Positions 35,214-47,200 of a stretch of 64,000 nucleotides of DNA are shown here, one piece after another. Positions within the stretch are counted from its first letter, which is position 1, and every line of letters begins with the position of its first letter. Both the position numbers and the translations under genes were made by a program. The notes under the pieces are model-generated. The model ran no database searches and had not been told where the DNA came from. It worked only from the letters and a program-made list of their open reading frames with translations. Source of the stretch: Isoetes taiwanensis. Its lineage: Eukaryota; Streptophyta; Lycopodiopsida; Isoetales; Isoetaceae. The stretch spans positions 1,576,988-1,640,987 of the forward strand of contig JAJEKV010000060.1 in NCBI GenBank assembly GCA_021234155.1, written 5' to 3'.

Positions 35214-37990
35214 CAGAATTTCAAACAGGTGTTCGTAGGTCACTGTTAGTGGCATCCATGTATGATCCCCATTCTCGGTTCTTCTCTATTTTGAAGTTGG
35301 CACCCTCTCCACAAAATCTCTCGATTTGACTTTTCCAAGAATTTCCTCAACGCCTTTGCCTCACTTACTTTGAAGCGCTTTGGCTTACTTTTTGAGGTTG
35401 GTTTTGTAGTTGGCAACATATTGTTGTTCAGATTTTGCTAAGAAATTATTGCATGGTTCCAGATGATATTAAGAGATGTGGTTTTCCCTGCACGCTTCTA
35501 TGTAATTGATTTAGAGTCTTCGTGGTAATTTGTTTGTGATCTCATAAACCTTTTGGTTTCCAAGTTTTTCCTCAAGCACGCGATGGATGTTCATAAGTTG
35601 TAATTTGAAATTTGAAAATCCTCACAGATTTTGCTTCTAGCTTTCTGATCAAGCTTGAGGATGGATGTTCATGAGATCTATCGCTTAAGTGATGGATACA
35701 GGATTCTCGGGATTCACTCTTAAGGAAGTAATATGAGTTTTCTGGGTGATTTATATATCCTAACATTATAGGCCATCAATAGATGCTCAAGTCCCCAGCT
35801 TAATACCAAAATGTTGAAAATGTTGAAAATATTGAATGTTTGAAAGACTAGTCGGAGGGTGAAAAAATCGCATCTATGCCAAATTCAATATAAAGAATAT
35901 ACCCCTGCTATATGGTACTTCGTGATGTTTGGCCAAATAATCTTCCAATTCTTAGTAGAGGCTTTATAGTAGTGATTCTTCAATGCCAATCATATCCCCT
36001 AAAATGAAATTCATGGAAAAAAGGGACAATTTTACTTTTCTCACACATTCATCGATTTGGAAGTCTAATCACAGTAAATATAAAATATCCCTACCACATA
36101 ATACCTAGGACCATTGGAATTGTGATTTCAAATACCAAGAATTGCATAGCTTATGTTGAAGCATTGAACATTAGAAGCCCCCTCCCCCGAGTAGCTTATG
36201 TTGAAGGTAAACAATGCATCTTTTGAGGATCATCTAATTGCTCTTCAAACACGCATCTTGAGGATCATCTAATTGCTCTTCAAACGTTATGGCTTTTTCG
36301 AATCTTTCTTTCATATAAGTTATACGCCATTTCCAAAAAAACAAAACAAGATGAAACAACTTATCCCTAGATCCATCTACATGTTTTGGGAATACTTCTA
36401 AAAAGTTAACAACTTCAAAAGATCGCTTGACAAATGTAGAACTCTATCACATTAATTCTCACTGGTCTTTGTTTCTCAAGTATGACATAAAGCTATTGAA
36501 CTAAAACAAGCCAATACAACTAACCGAGCAATCTATATTTTGTTGTTTGGTGATGAAGCCGCTATCAACGTAATGCAAATTTTTTCTAAAAATGTAAAGC
36601 ACTCTCTTTCTTTCTTATTTGCAACCTCATATTCCATATATAGCTTTTCAAAAACAAACTAAAAGAAGCCGCGCTGAAGACCGGGCCACATAAATTCTTG
36701 TATCACTAAGTTTAGAAGGATAAAAATATATACTCATATATATAGAGTTTGAAATCTAATGCGTGATCTATAATCGACCTTGGATCGCCCAGGGTTTCGA
36801 TGGCTTCTTTGTGTTCAAGGTCAATATTTATGCGATTCTTGTTCACCGCCTACCTTGGATAGTCACCTAAGTAGATTCAAACATTCTATTAGTAATGCCA
36901 TTATACATTGGTAATTTCACCAAGATTTAGGGTCTCATGGATTCAGACTCGAAGTTTCTGTGATCCGTGATGACAATTTTGCAATCTTGCACTGCTGTAA
37001 GCAAATGATGAAAACATCATTTTAATTTATTACGTTTTTAGAATATCAAATTGCGTAATCGCTTACCTAGGAGTCTTCCTTAGTTTTTTTTTAGCGTGGT
37101 ACTTTTGTTGTTGCTTACGGTGCCTTAAAACTTTTGTGGGCTCATTGCATATAGTATCATTTGAAATAAGCAAAGGCAATCTATTAGAAGTTAAATGTTA
37201 GAAACACTCGTGAAATAACAAAGCGAAAAACTAAGCAAAATCGAAACTAAGGAAAAAAAATAAAGCTTAATTGTGATGGGTATTAAATTGTGACAACCTT
37301 GGACGACCCCTTTTTTTCTGTAGTGGTTCATTTCGAGCATGTTGGTCTTCACCATTATAACTTTCTAATGCTTGAACCCTAATAATGATTATAAAAAAAT
37401 CATACAATGTTAGATTAGTTTATTGTATTGTGCAGTGACTATAAAACATTGTGATAGTCAATTTATACCTGGAACGCTTAGGTGGCATGTTGACCAGTTG
37501 GTAGTATTTCCAATCTCGATTTTATTTGAGCAAATTTGATTTTGGACAATATTCTCAGACGCAATATTCTTCAACTCCTTGATTAATGCTGCATGTGAAA
37601 GAACAAATATTAAAGCATATAATCTAGCAAGAGGTATGTGTATTAAGGAAAAGCTATATGCATTTTTTATTTAGTGCCATGTGCAGGACACACATCCAAG
37701 ACGGCCACACTGATTACCAATGGTTATAAACCATCTAAGGGTCTATTCTATAATAATAAATTTAATCTAACAAAGCACATGCAAAGCGCCGATGAGGTTA
37801 TGCATTTCTAGGAAATATAAGGTAATTTCCTTATGTTTTCTATCTAGAATTAAATAAAAATATCACTTAGTGAGAATGGGCATTTTTGCTTATCTCTTTC
37901 TCTAAGAGATACTTTCAAGAATCGAGAATTGAAATGCATCACAAGCACTTTTGATCATGCTACCACCTGTGAAGCTCTAACCTCATAAGA
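35214..37990. other. No gene recognised
   Basis: Fairly A/T-rich sequence without readable domains or RNA genes, apart from the short duplication at 36215-36285. Frames are short and scattered. Confidence 0.4.
36215..36285. repeat. ~36 bp tandem duplication
   Basis: GAGGATCATCTAATTGCTCT with flanks GCATCTT and TCAAAC occurs twice, in copies at about 36215-36250 and 36253-36285; the first has three extra bases. Nearby, TAGCTTATGTTGAAG also occurs twice (36148 and 36192). Confidence 0.9.
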
Positions 37991-40560
37991 TATCTATTAG
38001 ACATAATAAGTGCTTCTCAAGGCTGTGCTTCACAAACTTCATAAGTGCCTTGCTGGGCCGTTTTACTTCTGTCTTATAATTCATTATATCCATCGAGGCA
38101 CACAGGCCTTCATCAACATTTTGGCCGTTTCATCTAACAGTGCAAGATCTATAATGAATTTACCTTTATGCCGTCAGTGCCAAGGCAAAAGCTAGTAATC
38201 TAGTTAATCAATGAATGCGACCAAGCTTTGACATATACCTTTTCATGTGTTTCTCTTTAATTTGGAAAGGGTTGCTTTCTTATTTTTCAAAATCTCAAAG
38301 TTCAGGAGCTCAATAGCCGATCTCTTGCAAACTCAGACCTTGCATTTCGCATCTGATCCCGGATTTGCTATTGCATTTTCTTCCGGTGGTAATTTTAATG
38401 CCGGATTTGCCCATTTCTGCTGCGATTGCTTTGGTTGCAATGAACCGAAGTTGGCCGGCTCTTAAAATTCTCGCTCTGCTTTTTGCGTGACTGTCAGGCA
38501 GAGTTGCAGAGTCCTCCTTTGCATTTGCATTTGCAGAGTGCTCCGTTGCATTTGCATTTGGAGCACGTTTTTACCTTCACGTGGATAAACTGCTCTGGAA
38601 AGCATAGAGAGCTGGGAGGAACGGGCATATAAGGCGAGGGGCAAACAGAGTGAAGCGCCGGACTGAGTTCCTGGTTGCCTTAATAGCAGAGCACCAATAC
38701 ATGCTGGGATGCAGTAGTATCAAGCTAGAATCAGCCGAATCATTCCTTATTTTGCATTCATCAGGAAACCTATCAATCAAGCTCAGAAATCCAGCTGAAC
38801 AATCTAAAATTTTGGATGATGTAGATGTCAAAAGGGGCTTTGCATTGAATCTTTTTCTTAATCCTTTAGAAGTAGCGGTTGCTTGATCTGTAAAAAGGCC
38901 TATCATTTTTTACGCCATTCCAGTTCTTCTTCCTCAGCAGAGCTTTAGATATGGAAAAGGCCAAGGCGCCGCAGTGAAGGAAGTATGATTAAAAAAGCTT
39001 TAAGGACTGGGTCGCTGGTCTCAATGCCTCTGGTTCAATTCTCAAGATTCGACCGATTCTGCTTTCAATTTCTTCTATGTGGATATTTGGCTCTCTGCTT
39101 GAAGGTCGGCTTCTACGGATTTGCTACTACACGTCGGCTTTTGCTTCTATAGTCGAAATCCATCCACCATATCTCAATGATACAAAAACCATTCGAAAAG
39201 CCTTGCTTTCAGATAATGCCTCAGATAATGCCTCTCTACATTATGAACAGCTTCTATATCTTCAAGGGTTTAAAGATTCTTGTGGCTCTGCCATTCGAAA
39301 TTGGGGCTAATATGATGGAGGTCTATTGATGCCATGGATAGACTACTCTGGAAAGTACACGGCAGCTTTAAAACATGGTTTTGTTTTTGTTTCTCAATGC
39401 AGCAGTGAGGGATATAGAAGCCCATGAAGATATTGGAACTTCTCCCATAATCCTTTTATTTGTTCAATCGGAAGTTATTCGTTTGAGGAGTAGACTATAT
39501 TTACAGCTTGGCAGTGTTTGTGCTATCTCTTGCCATATTTTCTAGAATTAGATTCAAAATAGCACTCGCTTCGCTTTTGAATCTTTTACCGGGTCATCCG
39601 GAAAGCAAGCTATGATGACTGCGATGAAATTTGTCATGAAAAGCTAGATTTGTCCCCTCGAATCCGTAGGATATTTCTAAGCGTAGTTTTCTTGAAGAAG
39701 CTTAACCATCAATCCTATCCGACGTAATGTCCCGGCGAAGTTTTCCTCTCCAGACGTCAGCCCAAGAACAAAAAAAGATTGGCCTTGGTAATCAGAATTT
39801 CAAATCAAGACGTTTGCCTCATTCAATCCTTTGTTTCCAACTGAATATTTTATCCTGCAGATGAAACCCATGGTGTTCTTAAATTCAATCAGTCGATGCT
39901 TCTGGTGCCCAGCTGGATTCTTCAAGAGAGGGCGGCTGTTTGTTTCTATCGGGTCAAGATTTTGCTGGGAACCAGTTTCTGTCACTATAGTTAGCTTTGG
40001 GAATTTTCTTATGCAAAGAACCTCTGCACTGTTTTTTTGGTTCGAGGCTTTGCTGCGGGTCTTGGCCTATAGCCAGCAGTTGCCTATATTTATGGTATTT
40101 ACAAATAATCAAGACATAGCCAGAAGGAATCCATAGCTCCGCTCAAAAAGAAGGAATCCAGAGATTGGTGAGCTTTTCCTACCGCTACGCTTGTTGAACT
40201 AACCGCCGTTTGCATGATTTCAAGCTTGCTGTTTCTTACAGATGGGTTTTTTAGTTTCAGTTAAAACGATTCGTCCTAATAATTTAAGCCTTAAGGACAT
40301 ACCTGGGTTTTTTTTGCCCGGCTCTCCGAAACCAGTTATTCCTCTCAAATAATCAATCAAAGCAAAAGTGGTGCCAATCGGTTTTAAGCTTTACGCTGCT
40401 ATGCTAATCAGAATTCCTAAATATCTTCAACCGCTGCTGTTTCCCTGCGGTAGGTCGTATGCCGGGTTCTTTCACGCTTAACAATACGTTTTTGCTAGGA
40501 TCTATAGCGAATCTTGCCTCAAATAGGATCGTCGGACATCGCCGGAGAAGGGAATGCACG
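37991..40560. other. Compositionally distinct block, possibly organelle-derived
   Basis: More balanced base composition than its neighbours and a run of moderate plus-strand frames (38247-38465, 38650-38886, 39077-39310, 39831-40136), none with a recognised domain. The texture, with many CTTTC/GAAAG stretches, resembles plant mitochondrial intergenic DNA, which often enters the nucleus. No mitochondrial gene was identified, so this is a guess that needs a database search. Confidence 0.2.
38518..38562. repeat. Short GCATTTGCATTTG repeat
   Basis: TTGCATTTGCATTTG with GAG-rich flanks occurs twice within about 45 bases (38519 and 38547). On the minus strand it yields the repeated LQMQMQR in the frame 38462-38644. 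Low-complexity duplication. Confidence 0.8.
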
Positions 40561-41470
40561 GTTTCCAAAAATCAGTATATATAATTCCAAAATGCCTTTT
40601 TGGCACCGGTTTTTTTTAATAATTTTATATATAGAAGGATATACAAGATCAAAATTTTATTCAAAGATTCCTAAATTTTATCTTTTCTAATCCTCCGTGC
40701 CAAGTTCATGTTCTTGAGCATAATAGTCATCCTCTTGGCATGAATGGCGCAGATCTTGGCCTCCTCGAAAATTTGAGTTCACTCGGCTACGCTTCCCCGG
40801 CGACCCCCGGCTGTTGATGTGGCTCAATAGTCGTGAGTCCATCTCAACTCCCCGTGACAGACCCTTTGATATAGGCACTCAAAAGAGACTTTTGAATCAT
40901 CAAACTGGTACATCAAGTTGACAATGCCAACATGCCAAGCAAAATTTCATCAGGCTGGAAATTTGGTCTATGGCGACCTTCTTCGAGAATCCCACGAGGT
41001 GGTGGAGGTTTGCTTTCGACCTCGGGTCGGGTTGCCTTTTGATGACCTCGCACTCTCTACTTACAATATCAAGAATTATGTCGGATCCATCTACGGAGAT
41101 AAATCTTGCATGCTGCCTCTTCTTCTCGCACTCACATCTTGCTTCAGCCTAGCCAGCTTCTTGGGCTGATCTTGCCCCTACTTGGACCTGCATTGGATAT
41201 GGCTGCCGGTGCATAGGCTCCCATCCTGCTCTTCCTACTTCCTCCCCTCCCTCTTTAGCCTCTTGCTCCTCCCTCTGTTGGCGCGGGTCCTTCCTCCTCG
41301 GCTCATCCTCCTCCGGGTCTATCCGTTGTGGTTTCTAACAAATCCACGCCCGGCCTACTTATCTTCACACCTCTTTTGTTTGGTTCTCCCTTGCCCGCTC
41401 TCTTCCTCCCTTGCAACCACTTTCTTCCTCAGCCTCAGACAATACGCCTCTTTGCCGGGTTGCCTATATT
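40561..41470. other. Interior side of the minus-strand LTR element, unassigned
   Basis: No domain readable on either strand. It lies on the internal side of the LTR at 42.8 kb, where gag would be expected on the minus strand. The minus frame 40687-40878 is Arg/Gly/Ser-rich with no diagnostic motif. Confidence 0.3.
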
Positions 41471-41474
41471 ACCG

Positions 41475-41960
41475 AGGGGTTGCTCCACGCTTGCTGCTCA
41501 CTTACTCTTCCCCATGCTGGGGCTTGCTCCTATTGCCCAGGTTGCTCCTACCGCTTTGCCGCCACCCGCCTTCCCGGGTGTCAGTTGCTCATGTTGCCAA
41601 GGCTGCTTTTTGCCACTTTCTCCCCATCCGCCTTCCCCGCTAGTCGGGTTGCCCTATTGTCGCAGGTTGCTCTTGCTACTTGCCTCACTTGCCTTCCCCG
41701 CTGGCCGGGCTGTCTTGCTGCCGTAGGTTCTTCCCTACCGCTTAGTCGCCACCTACTCTTCCCGGTCTTAAGCTGTTCCTCGCTGTCGGCAGGTTGCTCG
41801 CTACTTGCTCCTCATCTACTTTTCCCCGCTGTCGGGTTGCCTGCTGTCAGGCTGCTCTTGCTACTTGCTCCTCACTTTCTCTTCCTGCTACCGGGAGTTG
41901 CTCCTGGGCTGCCAAGCAAGCTGTTTCTCGCTACTTGCTCCTCACCTCCTAGCTGCACTA
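41475..41960. repeat. ~61 bp GC-rich minisatellite, about eight copies
   Basis: Units start near 41490, 41546, 41606, 41667, 41727, 41793, 41852 and 41920. The consensus runs TTGCTCTTGCTACTTGCTCC, then a CT-rich stretch, then TTCCCCGCTGTCGGG and GCTGTCGCAGG. Copies vary by substitutions and small indels. Three overlapping Cys/Leu/Ser-rich plus-strand frames (41182-41643, 41328-41726, 41411-42010) are produced by the repeat and are probably not genes, despite their length. Confidence 0.85.
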
Positions 41961-42794
41961 CGTGGCCTCAATTTCCTCAGCCTCAGGATCATTCTCACTT
42001 GAAGTGCTAAGCTGTTGCTCCTCCAAGAGTGGTACGATTCGTCTGAAGAGCTTGAGTGGCTAGGTTCATCGTCTAGCCTATGCCACGTGCCACGAGTGCT
42101 TCAACATTTGGGTTCTAGCTAAGGCTTTCCACCTAATTAGCTACCTGTTTAGTCCTCTCAACAACTTAGCTTCCTTGATAGCGACCGTTTCGAGAGCTCT
42201 TGCCTCTATCAATGGTTGACTATATCTATTCTCTGCTAGCCTCTTTGAGTCGACCTCATGACCGTTTCGCTCGTGGATGCCTTATGGCGTACCAAGAGAT
42301 TAGCTTATAATTCTACTACAAGGGTAAAGGAGAGGTTCAAGCTACCATTTGGGAACTTCTAAGGAGCAGAGGTACTCCATAGATTTAATAGCTACTTTAA
42401 GAGTAAATTTATTATAACTATAGGTTATTAATTAAGGTACTTTCCTCAATCACCAACTATTTTACCTAAATTTCCTATTTCTTTGGGCCAAATATTGGTC
42501 ATTTCACCTTACATTTCTTTCAAGCTTTCTAATGAGCGATTTCTCGTTCAATTTTCGCTTGAAAGGTGCGGTTCATGAACAACTTGAGCTCAAATTACTA
42601 GAAGATTTCTTTTGACTATATTATTTCTACCACTTAGACCATAACTTAATCTAATTATGACCCTGCTAATGGGAAAAAAATTTCTCCCACATTTCGGGGT
42701 TCAAGACTGGAATTCTCATTCCATTCCTTAGTTAGGCTGGTTAATCTACCTATTCAAGGATATTGTCAGTGCTAGCTCTTGGTCAACCAAGAAT
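41961..42794 (-). other. Leader region inside the minus-strand LTR element
   Basis: Follows the PBS on the minus strand. GACCAAGAGC near the PBS and a GGGAGAAATTTTTTTCCC-like stretch (about 42672-42692) parallel the leader of the 8.4-21.6 kb element (AAGGGAAAAATTTTTTCTC at 10073). No coding frame was recognised. Confidence 0.5.
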
Positions 42795-42806
42795 GCTCTA
42801 ATACCA
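42795..42806 (-). other. Primer binding site (tRNA-iMet type), minus strand
   Basis: On the minus strand the sequence reads TGGTATTAGAGC, one base from the usual TGGTATCAGAGC PBS. The following ATTCTTGGTTGACCAAGAGC matches the post-PBS sequence of the plus-strand element at 9983. Confidence 0.85.
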
Positions 42807-43167
42807 CCGCGGATCAGCTTCCTACAAATGGCGCCTCCCCGGCCGACACCTCAAGCAGAAATCCCCCATCCCGTCCTTCTCGACCGCATCTGCCCGCCTA
42901 TCCCAAGACTCTAGGGTATCCCTAGTGCGGGAAGGGGACACGAAGGTGTCTTGCGCGCCCTTCCCCTATGGGCTCCTATAACATCAGAAGCATATACATC
43001 GTCAGAACTAGCAATAACAATACATCATACTACCTCGAAGGGTAGCACATCCATATATCCATAGCTACAACAAAGATAAACATGTGCCGTAAAACGTGAG
43101 AGCTCCTACCCAAGGCTCAGAGTCCAATGTTGTTAAAAACCCCGTTTTTTATTTTCAAAGTACCTCT

Positions 43168-43201
43168 ATAAAAATCCTCACGTTTTTTAAAGGATTTTTA
43201 T
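43168..43201. other. A/T-rich hairpin in LTR
   Basis: ATAAAAATCCT and AGGATTTTTAT form a perfect 11-base inverted repeat with a 12-base loop. Its position in the R/U5 part of the minus-strand LTR could fit a 3'-end or RNA-structure signal, but that is inference. Confidence 0.6.
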
Positions 43202-43880
43202 GATTTGGTATGGCCAAAACCAGTCCTCGAATCCAGCAACGCTAGACCGCAAAATGCATCAGCTTAGTCAATCCCTTAACAGTATTATCAATCCAGACGA
43301 AGATAAATCTAAGTCTCTGGTACTTATGATCCAATAGCCAAGGGTCATATCATAGCCTCCGTAGTCCCGTGGGTTCCTATGGATAGGCCGCATAATAATA
43401 GGAACTAAAGGTCTAAACTAGGAGCATCACTAAATAATGGCTACTAGGTCTCTACCCCCCTTCCCAATACAAGAGGAGCAAACATGATCAACCAACATCA
43501 CATATCCACATAATATGATAATAATGAGAATAACATCTAAACCTAATCATATGTATCCAACTTATAGTTAGGGTTCATTGATTAGGGTTCAAGATTTAAA
43601 CTGAGGGCTATAGAATGTCTCTACTAGAGACATGAGATGCTAACTCATCTGAAATCCTAACTTCCAGATAATCTACCAAGAATTCTATGCCAAAATACCT
43701 GCTCCCAAAGAACTCCCTCCTGGTCCCGGCGTCTCCATGGTCTTCGAGGTGTTCGAGGTAGCTCCCGCTTCCCATCAGCCACGCCCGAGCCGCAAGAATA
43801 CTATGTTGTCCTTAATAAAGAACATAGTTCAAACGGAAGTTTCGCTAAGAAGGTTCCCGTGACCGTTGGAGCCGTAAAAG

Positions 43881-43920
43881 AGGCCTAGGGTTAGGGTTTA
43901 TGCTTTATAGGTTAGGGTTC
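43881..43920 (-). promoter_or_regulatory. TATA element flanked by telo-boxes, minus-strand LTR
   Basis: On the minus strand GAACCCTAACCTATAAAGCA is followed by TAAACCCTAACCC, so a CTATAAA core is bracketed by AAACCCTAA-type telo-boxes. The same plan is seen around 8741 in the plus-strand LTR. Confidence 0.6.
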
Positions 43921-44011
43921 ACATGTTATGCCAATGGCTCCAATGGGGTAGGTCCGTATAAGCTGCCCACAGGATAAGGCCACGGAAAAATGGTCTTTGG
44001 TTTCTCAAGGG

Positions 44012-44039
44012 TGTCTAAGTCATATGAATAACTTAGACA
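44012..44039. promoter_or_regulatory. Inverted repeat in LTR U3
   Basis: TGTCTAAGT and ACTTAGACA with a 10-base spacer (CATATGAATA), ~100 bases upstream of the TATA element on the minus strand. It has the same relative position as the palindromes at 8601 and 20235 but an unrelated sequence. Confidence 0.7.
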
Positions 44040-44186
44040 TGCACCCTATGCCACTAATCCCATGGTATACAAGGCCAAGTGAGATAGACTTGTATAGTGA
44101 GGGACCCGAAATATAATGATGGCGGCATATATTTCCCTCGAACGTCACAAAGAAGCACAAGCATCGATAACACAACTGGCAAGAAG

Positions 44187-44214
44187 CAAGGAAGGAAGGA
44201 AGGAAGGAAGGAAG
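44187..44214. repeat. (GGAA)n microsatellite
   Basis: About six GGAA units just outside the minus-strand LTR. Simple repeat. Confidence 0.95.
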
Positions 44215-47200
44215 AGATTTTAACCAAGGAACCCAATCGTTATGGACCCATTAAGTACAAGACGGACCGTCCCTAACCGCAACATGGACCAAGCCCTTAA
44301 AAACAAAATAAAGTATAATCACTATGGCCCGCATTAAAAACCACATGGGAAAAAATCGCTGCTGATGACTACATATCCAAAAACCCATGCTATTGCAAGA
44401 AGCAACAAGCATACCTCCAAATAAACAAAACTTCACCAAACGCCTCAACCGTAACCTCTCTTCTACAATCGCGGTGGCCGGAGGGATCAAAAGGAAGCAT
44501 GCGACGCGCTAAATCTCCATCTTCCTCGCTTAAAAACCAGAAAGTAAGCAAATAGATGCCGGTGCAAAGATCCCGTGCTGGACCCATTGAAGCAACATCA
44601 AATCACTAGACCATAAGAGCTGCCACCAGAATGTGTCAAGTCCCTAAACCCACGTGAGCAGCTACTCAGAAAAGGCGGTAGGCCTCGGGAGGGCACCGCT
44701 GAAGTTGGAAAATGTGCACATCCACGGGCCCTAACGCCAATCACCTGTGCGCCTTTAGGGAAGGCATACTGCAGTGAAAACGCCAGAAGCCGCCGTGAGA
44801 GGTATCCCTCACTAGGGTCAAGCTGCCTCTCCCGTGCGCCACCCATCACTCTGACCTCCCAGCGCCACCCTTCATCACTGGGCCACACCCGCATTTAATC
44901 AAACAGGCTCAGTGTTTCGTGCGCAGTTTCCAAAGAAGGCGCTGCAAAATGAGCCGCGGAAGGGCAATGTGCTTTGATGCTTGCCTTGCAAAATAATTGT
45001 GTAATACAGGTGAACAAAAGCTCCATGATGTAACCTGTTATGCATAATGAGAGGCTATGCAACATTATGTATTTTGAAAACAATGATCACATTATTTTCT
45101 AAGTAGAGAGAGAAAACATGTTAAAAAAAAAAACTACCGTCCGGATATGTTTATATCTTAGAGAAATCTCTTGCCCGACATGGAAGCAATATATGATTGT
45201 AGTTTTCCATGAGATCTTCAAACAATCGCGCTATATATTTCTGTAAAAACATGTAGTACGGGCACTATGGATGCAAGAATCATGTTTTTGATCTCCGACC
45301 AAAAAAATGGGTCGATGAGTTTAAAAAGTGCATATTGATGAGAATAAAGCCGTAAAGTTTTCAATCGTAACCTCAAGTAATATATGTCAAGTTTTTGTAT
45401 ACATTTGAGTCGTCGAAGTTGACCTCCTCCTCGCAACCCGCTCTACTTAAGGATATCTAGATTGGTATGGAACTTTGATCATCTTAATGTTGGTGAAGAA
45501 TTTAATCTTCTGATAGATAATTGAAAATGATTCTCTTTATGTATATAACTAATATCCAACCATTGCAATGTAGCTTCAAAAGAAATACATCCATAATAGA
45601 TTTATTCAACACCAAAGCTAAGATTCAGCTTCTAGAAAACTCCAAACTCAAATTACTTCCATCCCGGTGCAAGACACAGGCACGTCTCGAAAGCACCCAT
45701 CTTTGCTCAATCAATCGCGATGCACTCAAAGGGGTTAGTCCTCGCGGATCAAGTGGGATCCTAAAGTCGCCTTTGCATGCATAGAACATCTTGAAAATCT
45801 TGGATAACAAAACATAAACATCTCAAAGACACAAGAACCTATGGTGCAATGCTAGACAATGACAACAAGGAAACATCATGAACATCAAGAGCAAAGAACA
45901 TAACCAAAGTACTAAACCATCATAAATAAACTCCGGGACAATGGGTAGCTTAGAAGGCACTTACATTCCAAAGTTTCTCCCTCAGAGGGAGGTGGTGGGT
46001 GAACTCAGATGATCCCTCAGCCCACGCTACAAATACGTAGAGAACATAGAACAGAAATATGTTTTATGGTAGAACAAACTCCAAAGCATCAACCCTCGGA
46101 AGTCCTAATTCCCTGAGGATCCAAATATAACAAAATACCAAGAATAAATAAAGGGGAGGGTTGCAATGCAGTGACTATGGTATGTGTGTTCACTAGACAT
46201 TTACTGTTACGTTCCTAGACCATACTCTTGCCCCCTTGTCGATTGCCCATAACCCTCGCCTCAGCTTTGTCGATTCTATCAAGCTTTCATCTTTTTTGGT
46301 GACTTAGGCTTCTCTTATATTGGTAGTTGCTTTCGCATTGTAGCTCGAAAGCTATAAGCCTTTCACGAAAATAGCTCCACTATCCAAGGAGCTTGTAAAT
46401 GGAGGCTATATCTCAAGATGTCATCTTGGCAAAACCGTATGAAGACTTGGCTTCAACTCTTGATTCTCATCCGTAGAGTCGGTAAGGCAAGTGCATAGCC
46501 TCCCCATCTTCTTACAAAGCCCGCCAAATCCTCCTTATCAATGTCAATGTTTACACGCTGAGCAAATTTCCTAAGTGTATAATCACAGTACCGCAGCCAA
46601 AAATGCATCGAAGTACTCCAATCTCCTCGGTCATGAGAACATGTCCACATGGTTAATCAACTTTTGTGGCTTCCGTAATGATTCACTATTCTCCCTTGTG
46701 CACTAGGGTCCCGCAGCCTTCTACAATACCACCGGAAACCCAACACGCTCGAGAAATTCGCATGTCACAGGTTAAAATGTTCATTGATCGCACGCTTTTC
46801 GTCAAACTCCGCAGCAGTTTACATGGAGATATTCAACCTACTCAGCCTCTACCCCCACCATGGTAATTACACATTTGTTTTGTAAATCAAGGAACAAGAA
46901 AAAGTAAATGACGAAGCTAATCCTGGACCGAAGAAACGATTCCTAGAAATTCCTAACAAGAATGTGAAAAATGCTAGCATATGTAACTAAAAAGAAAAAA
47001 GTAATGCGAAAGAAAAACAAAGAGACATTTGTATTCCCCGACAAGTACTTACCGCACCAGGTTTTCTTAAGAATATCCGTACTGCAATCGGGAACCAAAG
47101 TGATTCTTGAATGTGGCTTCTGGCTACAAGTCCGGATTGCATGTTTGAGTGAAAAACAACAACTAGCCTCCAATGTTTCACAGGTACTCGGTTTAATGCC

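Larger units (their letters stand above)
42808..44149 (-). repeat. 5' LTR of a chromovirus-like element (or a solo remnant)
   Basis: Bounded by the PBS on its left and, on the minus strand, starting TGTGACGTTCGAGGG at 44149, a common gypsy LTR start. It shares TTGTATTGGGAAGGGGGGTA (43440-43466 region) with the LTRs at 8.4 and 20.1 kb, and the order palindrome, TATA with telo-boxes, U5. No second LTR was found, so the rest of the element is missing, rearranged or outside the window. Confidence 0.75.

Noticed and set aside
41182-42010. Three overlapping plus-strand frames of 132-199 codons as a Cys-rich secreted protein
   Set aside because: They follow the ~61 bp minisatellite, overlap in three frames and have no conserved cysteine spacing beyond the repeat itself.
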